Shown here piece after piece: positions 36,570 through 46,062 of a stretch of 64,000 nt of DNA. How positions within the stretch are numbered: the first letter of the stretch is position 1; every line of letters starts with the position of its first letter. The DNA comes from Acinetobacter sp. ANC 3832. GTDB taxonomy: Bacteria; Pseudomonadota; Gammaproteobacteria; Pseudomonadales; Moraxellaceae. The translations under genes were made by a program, and so were the position numbers. The notes beneath the pieces are model-generated. The model made no database searches. It had not been told where the DNA came from and saw only the letters and a list, made by a program, of their open reading frames with translations. The DNA is taken from contig NZ_NEGJ01000003.1 of the NCBI RefSeq assembly GCF_002135415.1, positions 62,001-126,000 of the forward strand, given 5' to 3'.

Positions 36570-37814
36570 ATGACAACTTATCAAGACATCAATAAAACAC
36601 TGGATATACTCAATCAGTCATTTGCACATGCACATATTATTAAAAGTGATGAAGAAGCTTTAAAAATCGCGCAACAACTAAGTCAACAATTTAAAGAAAA
36701 TGCAGTCCTTCGTGATGCTGAAAGAATTTTACCTTTTGAAGAGATTGAAGCATTTAGTCAATCAGGATTATGGGCAATCACTGTGCCTCGACAATATGGT
36801 GGCGCAGATGTATCGAGTCATACGGTTGCTAAAATAATCGCATTATTCAGCGGTGTTGATGGCTCTATTGGGCAAATTCCACAAAACCATTTTTATGCAT
36901 TGGAAGTATTACGCAATACAGGTACAGAGCAACAAAAGCAAAAACTGTATAGCGAAGTGCTCCAAGGCGCTCGTTTTGGCAATGCGCTCGCTGAATTTAA
37001 GACCAAGACCGCTGCACAAAAACATACTCAAATTAGTCAAACTCAAAATCAAAACAGAAACGGTTATGTAGTCAATGGGGAAAAGTTCTATTGCACGGGC
37101 AGTCTATTTGCCCATCGTATTCCGACATTAGTCCGTGATGCTGAAGAACGTGAATATTTAGCTTTTATTTCTGCCGATGCACAAGGCTTACAACGTATCA
37201 ATGATTGGTCAGGCTTTGGACAAAAAACTACAGGTAGTGGCACAGTTAAATTCAATCAGGTTTATGTTGAATCTGAATATGTCATCCCTTTTGATACCGC
37301 ATTTTTTGAACCTACGCTCGTTGGGCCATTTGCACAAATTATGCATGCTGCTATTGAAACAGGCATTGCTCGTGCAGCATTTGAAGAAACAATTGAACGA
37401 GTTAAAAAAGCACGTGCATGGATTGATGCCAATGTTGAACATGCAGACCAAGACCCACTGACAATTTATGAATTAGGTCGTGTTGCTGCTGATGTGCGTG
37501 CAAGTGAAGTCTTGTTAAAACAAGCGGCTCAATCTATTGATGCAGCAAAACCACAACCTACAGTTGAAAATATTGCTAAGGCTTCTTTAGATGTGGCTAA
37601 AGTCCGTGCACACAGTACAGAAACAGCTTTAAAAGCTTCATCCAAGCTAATTGAACTTGCAGGAAGTCGTGGTAGTCAACGTGCTGATGGTTTAGATCGA
37701 CATTGGCGAAATGTACGCGTGCATACACTGCACGATGCATCACGCTGGAAATATTATTTTATTGGAAACTATGTATTAAACAATATTCTTCCACCACGCA
37801 GAGGGACATTGTAA
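36570..37814 (+). CDS. SfnB-family sulfur acquisition oxidoreductase (copy 2)
   Basis: A 414-residue paralogue of the preceding gene with the same landmarks (VNGEKFYCTGSLFAHR, GFGQKTTGSGTVKF, LAGSRGSQRADGLDRHWRNVRVHTLHD). The catalytic base of true acyl-CoA dehydrogenases is not expected in this branch, and the conserved C-terminal HWRNVRVHTLHD block is typical of DszC/SfnB monooxygenases. It lies 36 bases after copy 1 and its TAA overlaps the next start (TAATG). Two diverged copies in a row may form a heteromer or act on different substrates. Confidence 0.87.
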   Translation: MTTYQDINKTLDILNQSFAHAHIIKSDEEALKIAQQLSQQFKENAVLRDAERILPFEEIEAFSQSGLWAITVPRQYGGADVSSHTVAKIIALFSGVDGSIGQIPQNHFYALEVLRNTGTEQQKQKLYSEVLQGARFGNALAEFKTKTAAQKHTQISQTQNQNRNGYVVNGEKFYCTGSLFAHRIPTLVRDAEEREYLAFISADAQGLQRINDWSGFGQKTTGSGTVKFNQVYVESEYVIPFDTAFFEPTLVGPFAQIMHAAIETGIARAAFEETIERVKKARAWIDANVEHADQDPLTIYELGRVAADVRASEVLLKQAAQSIDAAKPQPTVENIAKASLDVAKVRAHSTETALKASSKLIELAGSRGSQRADGLDRHWRNVRVHTLHDASRWKYYFIGNYVLNNILPPRRGTL

Positions 37815-39259
37815 TGACAAATACATCTCAACATACAGCACCTAAAAAACAAATCTTACTCAATGCTTTTGACATGAACAGTGTCGGCCATATCAATCAC
37901 GGCTTATGGACCCATCCGCGTGATGAATCTCATCGTTTTAATGAGCTCAATTACTGGACTGATCTCGCTAAGACCTTGGAGCAAGGTTTATTTGACGGTC
38001 TGTTTATCGCAGACATTACAGGTGTTTATGATGTTTATCAGAATGGTCTAGATTTAACCTTAAAAGAGTCCATTCAACTCCCGAGTCATGATCCTTCCAC
38101 CTTAATTTCAGCAATGGCGGCGGTAACCCAAAATCTAGGTTTTGGTGTGACCGTAAACCTAAGTTATGAAACACCGTACCAATTCGCACGGCGCTTTGCG
38201 AGTTTAGATCATCTTACACAAGGTCGGATTGGCTGGAATATTGTGACGGGTTATTTGGACAGTGCTGAACGCTTGATTGGGCAAAAAGGTTTAAAAGATC
38301 ATGACTTACGTTATGAACAAGCTGAAGAATTTTTAGAGCTTTGCTATAAGTTTTGGGAAGGTTCTTGGGAAAATGATGCCGTACAAAAAGATAAGCAAAA
38401 GCGTATTTTTACCGACCCACAAAAAGTGCATCAAATTAATCATCAAGGGCGCTTTTATCAAAGCCAAGGTGTTTTCCAAGTTTCACCTTCACCACAGCGT
38501 ACCCCTGTACTCTTTCAAGCAGGTGCTTCACCACGCGGTTTAGCATTCTCCACACGTCATGCGGAATGTGTCTTTATTGGGGGGGACCAACCTGCAAAAA
38601 TCAAACAACAAGTGGATAAGATTCGAGAATTGGCTGTACAGCAAGGCCGTAATCCAGAAGATATTAAAATCTTTGTGGGAATCACAGTGGTTACAGCAGA
38701 AACAGATGAATTAGCTCAAGAGAAATTAGCTGAATATGCCCGCTATGCAAGTCCAGAAGCAGGTTTAGCACATTTCTCAAGTTCAGTCGGTATAGACCTA
38801 TCCAAATATGCTGATGATGAGGCCATCCCATATCAACAAACCAATAGTATTGCTTCAGTCAATAATAAATTTAAGGAAAACCAGATCACGCCTAATGATC
38901 TTAAAGCACAGCATCAACTCGGTGGTCGTTATCCACTGATTGTTGGAAGTGGTGAAACAATTGCTGAAAAATTAATTCAGTTGATTGATGAAACAGGTAT
39001 TGATGGTTTTAACCTAACGCGCACTGTTGCGCCTGAATCACATCATGACTTTATTCATTTTGTTATTCCTGAACTGCAACAACGTGACAGATTTAAAACC
39101 AAATATGAAAGTGGTTCTTTACGCAACAAAATCTTTAAACAAGGTGATCATTTAACAGAGCAACACCCTGCTGCTGATTTTCGATGTCAAAATTCAAATC
39201 ATAACAACAAACATCAAAACGGCATCGAAATGGCAAATCAGCAAAAGCAAACTGCCTAA
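37814..39259 (+). CDS. LLM-class FMNH2-dependent monooxygenase (NtaA/SnaA/DszA family)
   Basis: A 481-residue flavin monooxygenase using reduced FMN. The frame extends upstream to 37703, but ATG 37814 shares bases with the stop of the previous gene and gives the normal start (MTNTSQHTAPKKQILLNAFDMN). Family landmarks: GHINHGLWTHPRD, LDHLTQGRIGWNIVTGYLDSAERLIG, VLFQAGASPRGLAFSTRHAECVFI and TVAPESHHDFIHFVIPELQQR. DszA and SnaA partners need a flavin reductase, which is absent from this operon. With the SfnB genes it probably oxidises an imported organosulfur compound to free sulfite or a simpler product. Confidence 0.87.
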   Translation: MTNTSQHTAPKKQILLNAFDMNSVGHINHGLWTHPRDESHRFNELNYWTDLAKTLEQGLFDGLFIADITGVYDVYQNGLDLTLKESIQLPSHDPSTLISAMAAVTQNLGFGVTVNLSYETPYQFARRFASLDHLTQGRIGWNIVTGYLDSAERLIGQKGLKDHDLRYEQAEEFLELCYKFWEGSWENDAVQKDKQKRIFTDPQKVHQINHQGRFYQSQGVFQVSPSPQRTPVLFQAGASPRGLAFSTRHAECVFIGGDQPAKIKQQVDKIRELAVQQGRNPEDIKIFVGITVVTAETDELAQEKLAEYARYASPEAGLAHFSSSVGIDLSKYADDEAIPYQQTNSIASVNNKFKENQITPNDLKAQHQLGGRYPLIVGSGETIAEKLIQLIDETGIDGFNLTRTVAPESHHDFIHFVIPELQQRDRFKTKYESGSLRNKIFKQGDHLTEQHPAADFRCQNSNHNNKHQNGIEMANQQKQTA

Positions 39260-39314
39260 ATAACCTAACCAGTAAATATGATGAATTGAATAATTTCACA
39301 TTAAGGGGTATCAC

Positions 39315-40196
39315 ATGTCTCAAATAAACTCACCTGCAGATGGTAATCCATCCTCAAAAACAGGCTCCAAGAATAAATTTATTTTGCTTGGTGTGATCAT
39401 TATTGCAGTGATTACAGGACTTTTTTATTGGAACCAACATAAAAAAGCCAGTTCAGAAGAAATCACCATTGGTATTAGCCCACCCTTTGCCAAGCCTTTA
39501 CAAGTTGCAGCAGAGGAAGCAAAGAAACAAGGGATTCATATTAAACTGGTGGAGTTTTCGGATTGGAATACTCCAAATATCACACTGAATCATGGTGATA
39601 TTGATGCGAACTATTTCCAACATCAACCCTTTTTAAGCAATGCGCTAAAAGAAACGGATTTTAAACTAAAACCAATTGCAACAGGTGTTGCAACACATGT
39701 GGGCCTATATTCTAAAAAATATGATTCTTTGGCTGCTGTACCTGAAAATGCACGTGTCGTGATTCCAAATGACCCAGTCAACCAAGGTCGCGCACTGTTG
39801 CTTTTACAACAGGCAAAACTCATCACCTTGAAAGATCCGAATAACCATTTATCAAACTTACAAGACATTACCTCAAATCCTAAAAACTTTAAATTTATTG
39901 AAGTTGAAGGACCTCAAACTGCGCGTGCTATAGATGATGCTGATTTAGTATTTAGCTACCCGCTTTATTTACGTCTTGCAAAAACCATTGATCCAAACAA
40001 AGCATTATTACTCGATGATAATACTAATAAACGTTATGCCATCTTGTTTGTTGTAAAAGATGACTATGAGCAAAAGCACCCAGAAAAAGCCAAACAGTTA
40101 AAAGAGTTCATCAAAATTTACCAAACTTCGGACAAGGTCAAACAGGCTTTAAATGATGATATTGGTGAAAATTTATGGTTTCCAGGTTGGAAATAA
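39315..40196 (+). CDS. MetQ/NlpA-family substrate-binding protein with N-terminal membrane anchor (copy 1)
   Basis: A 293-residue binding protein for a methionine-type ABC importer. Lipoprotein-9 domain landmarks: EITIGISPPFAKPLQVAAEEAKKQGIHIKLVEFSDWNTPN, DIDANYFQHQPFL, KKYDSLAAVPENARVVIPNDPVNQGRALLLLQ and EVEGPQTARAIDDADLVFSYPLY. MetQ is usually a lipoprotein, but no lipobox cysteine occurs here; residues about 22-39 form one hydrophobic helix after a hydrophilic start, so it is probably membrane-anchored. Good ribosome binding site (aagggg). It precedes a second copy and MetN/MetI. Confidence 0.9.
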   Translation: MSQINSPADGNPSSKTGSKNKFILLGVIIIAVITGLFYWNQHKKASSEEITIGISPPFAKPLQVAAEEAKKQGIHIKLVEFSDWNTPNITLNHGDIDANYFQHQPFLSNALKETDFKLKPIATGVATHVGLYSKKYDSLAAVPENARVVIPNDPVNQGRALLLLQQAKLITLKDPNNHLSNLQDITSNPKNFKFIEVEGPQTARAIDDADLVFSYPLYLRLAKTIDPNKALLLDDNTNKRYAILFVVKDDYEQKHPEKAKQLKEFIKIYQTSDKVKQALNDDIGENLWFPGWK

Positions 40197-40206
40197 GGAG
40201 TAGCCC

Positions 40207-41043
40207 ATGTCTCAATTTCCCAAGCTCAAAAACAAAAACCTGCTGATTGGTCTCGCTGTTGTGATTGTGTTATTAGGACTATTTACCTATCGTTATGTGC
40301 AAAATCAACAAAAGGATAATGTGCTCACGATTGGTATTAGCCCACCTTATGCCGAATTACTACAAACGGTTGCCAAAGAGGTAGAGAAAGATGGTATCCA
40401 TGTCAAACTGGTCGAATTTTCAGATTGGCAAGCACCCAATGTTGCGGTACAAAACCGTGACATTGACGCTAACTTTTTCCAACAAAGTGTATTTTTAAAG
40501 AATGCCATTAAGCAAACCCATTACGATTTGCATGCTTTTGGTACAGGTAGCGGCAGCCATGTCGGTTTATATTCAAAACAGTATCAATCCTTAGATGCGT
40601 TGCCTCAGAATGCACGTGTTGCCATTCCAAGCGACCCTGTTAATTCTGCTCGTGCTCTGATTTTGTTACATCGTGCTGGATTAATTCAAATCAAAGACAT
40701 CAACAATGAACTTTCAACACTTCAGGATATTATTTCAAACCCAAAACAGTTGAAATTTTTAGAAGTTGAAGGTCCACAAACGGCATTAGCTTATGATGAT
40801 GCAGATCTAATCTTTGGTTTTCCACATTACTTAAATCTGGCAAAAAAAGCAGATCCGCATAGTGCCCTGTTTTTAGATCCCATTGATAAAAAGTACGCCA
40901 TTCTTTTTGTAACACGTACCGATTATCAAGACAAAAATCAAAAGTTAGAGAAATTTATTCAAGCTTTCCAAAACTCACAACAAGTTCGAGATATTTTAGA
41001 TAAAGATTTCGGCAAAGATATGTGGTTTGCAGGCTGGAAATAA
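40207..41043 (+). CDS. MetQ/NlpA-family substrate-binding protein with N-terminal membrane anchor (copy 2)
   Basis: A 278-residue paralogue of the previous protein, ten bases downstream, with the same domain marks (VLTIGISPPYAELLQTVAKEVEKDGIHVKLVEFSDW; DIDANFFQQSVFLKNAI; PSDPVNSARALILLHRAG). Again there is no cysteine near the start, and residues about 12-28 (LLIGLAVVIVLLGLFTY) are a single membrane helix. Two binding proteins for one MetNI core could widen the substrate range. Because the operon also carries oxygenases, the ligand may be an organosulfur compound rather than methionine itself. Confidence 0.9.
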   Translation: MSQFPKLKNKNLLIGLAVVIVLLGLFTYRYVQNQQKDNVLTIGISPPYAELLQTVAKEVEKDGIHVKLVEFSDWQAPNVAVQNRDIDANFFQQSVFLKNAIKQTHYDLHAFGTGSGSHVGLYSKQYQSLDALPQNARVAIPSDPVNSARALILLHRAGLIQIKDINNELSTLQDIISNPKQLKFLEVEGPQTALAYDDADLIFGFPHYLNLAKKADPHSALFLDPIDKKYAILFVTRTDYQDKNQKLEKFIQAFQNSQQVRDILDKDFGKDMWFAGWK

Positions 41044-41054
41044 GGAGAATAGAA

Positions 41055-42125
41055 ATGGTTAGTTTCGGTTCACAGGTTGATTTTTCAGCTCCGCATATCA
41101 AAATTCGTGATTTGAATAAATTTTATGATGGGCAAGATCAACACATTCATGCGTTAAAAAATATCAACTTAGATATTCCTCAAGGCAAGATTTTTGGCAT
41201 TATTGGTAAAAGTGGCGCAGGTAAATCTTCTCTAATCCGAACATTAAATGGCTTAGAAAGTATTTCAGAAGGCAGCATTCATATTCATCAACAGAACTTG
41301 GCTGAACTCAGTCATGCTGAGTTGATTCAAACACGTCAAAGAATCGGGATGATTTTTCAGCATTTCAACTTAATGTCTGCCAAAACAGTTTGGGAAAATG
41401 TTGCATTACCCTTAAAAATTGCCCATGTCGATAAAGCTGAAATTGAAACACGTGTCAATGATGTATTAGAACTGGTCGGATTGGGAAATAAAGCGCATAA
41501 CTACCCTTCACAACTGTCTGGTGGTCAAAAGCAGCGTGTTGGTATTGCTCGTGCACTGGTGCATCATCCTGAAATTTTATTGTGTGATGAGGCAACATCT
41601 GCGTTAGATCCTGAAAGTACCTCAGTGGTTTTATCCTTACTGAAAAAAATCAATCGAGAATTGGGAATTACCATTGTTTTAATTACACATGAGATGCAAG
41701 TGATTCGTGAAATTTGCGATCAAGTGGTAGTGATTGAACATGGTGAAATCGTTGAGTCAGGACAAGTCTGGTCAGTGTTTTCAAGGCCTCAGCAGAAAAT
41801 CACACAAGAATTGTTAAATTTAGAACAACTCGATTTGCCCTTTCAAATTCATGCAGAATTGCAAGAAGATTCAACCCATAGCATTTTTAAACTACGTTAT
41901 GAAACAGATCCGAAAAGCTCACCTAATTTAGTTGAACTTTTTCAGGTATTTGATAAATCAGTACATCTGTACCAAAGCCATATTGATAACATACAAAACC
42001 ATTTGATTGGGACGTTGATTGTTGGTACTGAACAAACTCATTTAGATCTTCATCATTTACAAGAAAAATTGAAACATCACATTGCGCAAATAGAGGTACT
42101 TGGCTATGCAAGACCAACTCATTGA
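41055..42125 (+). CDS. metN: ABC transporter ATP-binding protein, MetN type
   Basis: A 356-residue ATPase of the methionine importer family. ATG 41055 follows aaggag. Walker A is IIGKSGAGKSSLIRTLNGLE, the signature motif is QLSGGQKQRVGIARALVHHPEILLCDEATSALDP including Walker B, and the switch histidine is in VLITHEMQV. The C-terminal 95 residues are an ACT-like NIL domain (LRYETDPKSSPNLVELF), which in MetN binds methionine and inhibits transport. The permease gene starts inside its last codons. Symbol given for family; the real substrate may differ. Confidence 0.92.
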   Translation: MVSFGSQVDFSAPHIKIRDLNKFYDGQDQHIHALKNINLDIPQGKIFGIIGKSGAGKSSLIRTLNGLESISEGSIHIHQQNLAELSHAELIQTRQRIGMIFQHFNLMSAKTVWENVALPLKIAHVDKAEIETRVNDVLELVGLGNKAHNYPSQLSGGQKQRVGIARALVHHPEILLCDEATSALDPESTSVVLSLLKKINRELGITIVLITHEMQVIREICDQVVVIEHGEIVESGQVWSVFSRPQQKITQELLNLEQLDLPFQIHAELQEDSTHSIFKLRYETDPKSSPNLVELFQVFDKSVHLYQSHIDNIQNHLIGTLIVGTEQTHLDLHHLQEKLKHHIAQIEVLGYARPTH

Positions 42126-42765
42126 TTTATTGCTGACAGGAACCATCGATACCTTACTGATGGTTGGCGTATCGGCTTTTGTTGCTTTTTTAATTGGCTT
42201 ACCTTTGGCAGTCATTTTGGTCAATACTTCTGAACAAGGGATTTATCCATCTAAAAAGATCAATCATGCCTTAGGCACAGTGATCAACATTACTCGTTCT
42301 GTTCCTTTTTTGATTTTAATGGTGGCACTGATTCCTTTAACACGTTGGATTGTCGGAACCAGTTACGGCGTTTGGGCAGCAGTTGTTCCACTAACTTTAG
42401 CAGCAACACCATTCTTTGCGCGTATTGCAGAAGTAAGTTTACGTGAAGTTGATCAAGGTCTAATTGAAGCGGCTCAAGCGATGGGATGTAACCGTAAGCA
42501 AATTGTCTGGCATGTGCTTTTACCAGAAGCTTTACCCGGTATTGTGGCAGGTTTTACAGTCACCATTGTCACCATGATTAACTCTTCTGCCATTGCAGGT
42601 GCGATTGGTGCAGGTGGTTTAGGTGATATTGCCTATCGTTATGGTTATCAACGCTTTGACATGCAAATGATGTTTGCCGTCATTGTCGTCTTAGTCGCTT
42701 TAGTTATGATCATTCAAGCATTTGGTGACAGTTTGGCTAGTCAGTTAGATAAAAGGAAGATCTAA
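42106..42765 (+). CDS. metI: ABC transporter permease, MetI type
   Basis: A 219-residue inner-membrane permease with five or six helices. ATG 42106 (MQDQLIDLLLTGTIDTLLMVG) has agagg upstream; a TTG at 42100 is less likely. The EAA loop that docks to the ATPase is EAAQAMGCNRKQIVWHVLLPEALPGIV. Typical MetI ends are seen (INSSAIAGAIGAGGLGDIAYRYGYQRFD). It overlaps the metN stop by 20 bases and closes the sulfur operon. Confidence 0.93.
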   Translation: MQDQLIDLLLTGTIDTLLMVGVSAFVAFLIGLPLAVILVNTSEQGIYPSKKINHALGTVINITRSVPFLILMVALIPLTRWIVGTSYGVWAAVVPLTLAATPFFARIAEVSLREVDQGLIEAAQAMGCNRKQIVWHVLLPEALPGIVAGFTVTIVTMINSSAIAGAIGAGGLGDIAYRYGYQRFDMQMMFAVIVVLVALVMIIQAFGDSLASQLDKRKI

Positions 42766-42933
42766 AAATATATATAGACAGAGGTTATATCTCATCGGTA
42801 TCGCCTCTATCTCTCAAAATAGAATTTTAATAATCGCTTGGAAAAATTTAATTCTTAGGTCTTAGACCTGACTTTACCTCGGCTTTCATGTAAAATCAGC
42901 CACAATTTTATATAACACTTTGTGAGTCATTTC

Positions 42934-44025
42934 ATGGGTTTTAATTGTGGTATTGTTGGCTTGCCTAACGTTGGTAAATCTACCCTTTTCAATGCATTAA
43001 CCAAAGCTGCAATTGCCGCTGAAAACTTCCCATTTTGTACCATTGAACCAAATACAGGCATTGTACCTGTACCTGACCCACGCTTAGATAAACTTACTGC
43101 TATTGTAAAACCACAACGTGTGATTCCCACAACGATGGAATTTGTGGATATCGCAGGCCTCGTTGCTGGTGCATCTAAAGGCGAAGGGCTGGGTAACCAA
43201 TTCCTTGCAAACATTCGTGAAACTGATGCGATTGCTCACGTTGTACGTTGTTTTGAAGATGAAAATGTCATTCACGTAAATGGTAAAATTGATCCATTAG
43301 ATGATATTGCAACCATCAATACTGAACTTGCATTAGCAGATTTAGAAACTGTTGCTAAAGCAATTACGCGTTTAGCAAAATCTGCAAAAAGTGGCGATAA
43401 AGACGCGGTTGCGACTAAAGCTGTTTTAGAAAAAATTCAACCAATTTTGGATGAAGGTAAACCTGCTCGCGCTGCTGATCTTGATGATGATGAACGTAAA
43501 TTGGTTCGTGGTTTTGGTTTAATGACATTAAAACCAACCATGTATATTGCTAACGTTGCAGAAGATGGTTTTGAAAATAATCCACATTTGGATGCTGTTA
43601 AAAAATTAGCGGCTGAAGAAAATGCAATCGTCGTTCCGCTTTGCAACCAAATTGAAGCTGAAATTTCATTACTTGAAGATGAAGATCGTGCTGAATTCCT
43701 TGAAGCAATGGATATGGCTGAACCCGGTCTAAATGTGGTGATTCGTGCAGGTTATTCATTACTTGGCTTACAAACTTACTTTACAGCTGGCGTACAAGAA
43801 GTACGTGCTTGGACTGTAAAAGTAGGTGCAACTGCACCTCAAGCTGCGGGTGTAATTCATACAGATTTCGAAAAAGGCTTTATTCGTGCTGAATGTATTG
43901 CTTATGATGATTTCATTCAATATAACGGCGAAGCTGGCGCTAAAGAAGCAGGTAAATGGCGTTTAGAAGGTAAAACTTATATCGTTCAAGATGGCGATGT
44001 TTTACATTTCCGTTTTAATGTTTAA
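42934..44025 (+). CDS. ychF: Redox-regulated ATPase YchF (OBG-like)
   Basis: A 363-residue universally conserved P-loop NTPase that binds ribosomes and prefers ATP. ATG 42934 ([25 protein letters not shown]) gives the standard length; a GTG four codons upstream is possible. Motifs: G1 [10 protein letters not shown]3 [17 protein letters not shown], the YchF-type substitute for the G4 motif near NVAEDG, and the C-terminal TGS domain ([32 protein letters not shown]). Single gene with its own terminator. Confidence 0.96.
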   Translation: MGFNCGIVGLPNVGKSTLFNALTKAAIAAENFPFCTIEPNTGIVPVPDPRLDKLTAIVKPQRVIPTTMEFVDIAGLVAGASKGEGLGNQFLANIRETDAIAHVVRCFEDENVIHVNGKIDPLDDIATINTELALADLETVAKAITRLAKSAKSGDKDAVATKAVLEKIQPILDEGKPARAADLDDDERKLVRGFGLMTLKPTMYIANVAEDGFENNPHLDAVKKLAAEENAIVVPLCNQIEAEISLLEDEDRAEFLEAMDMAEPGLNVVIRAGYSLLGLQTYFTAGVQEVRAWTVKVGATAPQAAGVIHTDFEKGFIRAECIAYDDFIQYNGEAGAKEAGKWRLEGKTYIVQDGDVLHFRFNV

Positions 44026-44091
44026 TTCTTCTGCATCATTATCTATAAAAGCTTTTAAGTTTACTTAATCGATAAAATACAAAGCCTTTAT

Positions 44092-44124
44092 ATAAAAAGC
44101 TCCGATAAATTCGGAGCTTTTTAT
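44092..44124. terminator. Bidirectional terminator between ychF and the Mpo1-like gene
   Basis: Stem aaaaagctccga/tcggagcttttt with a short AT loop; A and T tracts on both sides serve the two convergent genes. Confidence 0.9.
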
Positions 44125-44181
44125 ATTCTTAGTTTCAATTCTTCATTGCATTCAATATTTTAAAAATGCAATCAATAAACC

Positions 44182-44730
44182 TTAACTTGATACTGAGTGC
44201 AGATTCTTACTTTCCATTTCTGCACGTTGCTTTCTCGCTTCAATCAACATCCGTTCCTCTAATGCCTTGCGAAAGCCCAATAAAAACACAAACTCAGCCA
44301 AAACAAATAATGGACCTATCGCTAATCCAACAATATCATCCATAAAGGCAGGCTTTTTCTTCTCATAGAAATGCCCAATAAATTGAATTGCCCAACCCAA
44401 TACAAAAATACCAATACTTAAAGCCAACCACATCGTCAGATCCAACTGTGCAATTTTATATGCAAACGGATAACTCATAGCAAAAATAATCAGCATGATC
44501 AAACCAAAGATTCGATCTAGACTTAAATAATAAAGCGTAGTAACGACAATTAAGATCAGAGACAATGTAATATCAAAACCCGATATAGACACGCCTAATC
44601 TTGCGGTCAGACACATGATCGAAAACACAATCAATGGAATACCAATAAAGTGTGTGAGTACATTTTTTTGATCTAAATGATAAGCAGCATATTGGCTCAA
44701 CAACTGTTCTAGTTTTGTCATGATATTCAT
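44182..44730 (-). CDS. Mpo1-like/DUF962 membrane protein
   Basis: A 182-residue inner-membrane protein with four or five helices. The start is uncertain: ATG 44730 (MNIMTKLEQLLSQYAAYHLDQKN) or 44721; the longer frame from 44784 adds a non-conserved leader. The N-terminal HLDQKNVLTHFIGIPLIVFS and the internal GWAIQFIGHFYEKKKPAFMDD carry the conserved histidines of the Mpo1/YGL010w family. The yeast member is an iron-dependent 2-hydroxy fatty acid dioxygenase. Whether bacterial members do the same is not established. Confidence 0.8.
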   Translation of the reverse strand: MNIMTKLEQLLSQYAAYHLDQKNVLTHFIGIPLIVFSIMCLTARLGVSISGFDITLSLILIVVTTLYYLSLDRIFGLIMLIIFAMSYPFAYKIAQLDLTMWLALSIGIFVLGWAIQFIGHFYEKKKPAFMDDIVGLAIGPLFVLAEFVFLLGFRKALEERMLIEARKQRAEMESKNLHSVSS

Positions 44731-44825
44731 GCTTGTTAAACTTATATTTTGACTATATAAAATAATGATAGAAGCAGTTGTCAATTAGCCGACAGTTGAA
44801 TGAAAAATATGAATAAGGATAAATC

Positions 44826-45524
44826 GTGCTGGATATAAGCTATTTAAAATACTTAGAAAATAATATTTGGTTTTCTCAGCTCCCTGAATTATTCAAACAA
44901 TTTATTTTGAATCATGCTCAGCATCACCACTATGAAAAAGAACAAAAGATCTTCCATACAGGTGATTTATTTAATGGTATTTATGCGGTTTTAGAAGGTG
45001 CTGTTCGGTTAGGATATATTGATATTAATGGCAATGAAGCTGTTGCAGCTATTGTTGAACCGATTATGTGGTTTGGTGAAATTTCTTTAGTTGATCATCA
45101 ACCTCGTTCTCACGATGCCATCACCGTACAAAAATCTATTATCTTGCATCTTCCAAGTGCCGATATTGAAAATTTATTGCAAAAACATCCAAAATTTTGG
45201 TATCACATCGCACAACTTACCAGTCAAAAACTTAGATTCGCTTTCTTAGAATTAATTTCAATTCAAACTCAAACCCTAACGCAACGTTTAGCTCAGCGCT
45301 TACTATTTATTTTAAATGGTTATGGAAGTCACTTAACCATTGAAACCAATATGATACATGTATCACAGGAGCAATTAGCTCAGATGCTCACTTGTTCACG
45401 ACAAACCGTGAATCAAGAGTTACAACAATTAGAAAAACTTGGATTATTAAAAGTATATTTTCGAAAAATTGAAATCCTCGATTTTGCACATCTTCATCAA
45501 ATTGCCCATTCAGTTATTGAATAG
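44826..45524 (+). CDS. Crp/Fnr-family transcription regulator
   Basis: A 232-residue regulator starting at GTG 44826 behind aaggataaatc. The N-terminal cyclic-nucleotide-binding-like beta roll covers about residues 20-140 (FHTGDLFNGIYAVLEGAVRLGYI, then MWFGEISLVDHQPRSHDAI). The C-terminal winged helix contains VSQEQLAQMLTCSRQTVNQELQQLEKLGLLKV. The FNR-type N-terminal cysteine cluster is absent, so it is not an oxygen sensor of that kind. It is divergent from the Mpo1-like gene, whose start is 95 bases away, and may control it. Confidence 0.88.
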   Translation: MLDISYLKYLENNIWFSQLPELFKQFILNHAQHHHYEKEQKIFHTGDLFNGIYAVLEGAVRLGYIDINGNEAVAAIVEPIMWFGEISLVDHQPRSHDAITVQKSIILHLPSADIENLLQKHPKFWYHIAQLTSQKLRFAFLELISIQTQTLTQRLAQRLLFILNGYGSHLTIETNMIHVSQEQLAQMLTCSRQTVNQELQQLEKLGLLKVYFRKIEILDFAHLHQIAHSVIE

Positions 45525-45770
45525 TGCTTTTTCTTCAGCAATCAAAAACCTTAGGAACAAACTTCATCCCATTAAAATTTTTGTGCATTTCTTCTTAAGT
45601 AATGTAATAGCTAAAATCTTTACTTTTGCTGAGTCCTAAAATGCTATCTTTTTGAAAATACGTCAGCGTATTAGAATCAATACCATCTAAAAACAAAGAA
45701 GCAAACTACTTAATAATTGATAAATGTGATTAGCATTTGTCTCTTCAGCTTTTTCAATGATAAAACTCAT
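45525..45770 (-). pseudogene. Possible GNAT acetyltransferase fragment
   Basis: The reverse strand from ATG 45770 reads MSFIIEKAEETNANHIYQLL, like an acetyltransferase start. After a frame change it continues FLDGIDSNTLTYFQKDSILG and KDFSYYI, in the order such a protein would have, then stops and loses similarity. The acetyl-CoA binding part (R/Q-x2-G-x-G/A) is not seen. Identification is from general resemblance and is weak. Confidence 0.3.
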
Positions 45771-46062
45771 ACATTATTCTCTTTAAAATTTCTTATAATT
45801 GTTTTACACAAGCGTTATCATCAATACATTATTTATTCACAATTAAATTTTAAAAAAAATGCTAAGCCATTAAAACTTAAAATAATAATTTAAAACCCTT
45901 TTATATTTATAGATTAAACTTAAATGTAAATTAAAAATGTCATTAAACTGCAAGAACACTATAAATGATTGCTTTAATTAACAACTTTTTTCTTTTCAAA
46001 ATTGCTCTGTCATATTACATTTTAACTTAGGTACTAATGCCTCGTTATAAAAAGATAAGACA
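45771..46062. other. AT-rich intergenic stretch
   Basis: Strongly AT-rich leader before the secreted Ala/Lys protein gene. No gene, repeat or RNA fold is recognised. A weak start region (aaaagataagaca) precedes ATG 46063. Confidence 0.5.
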
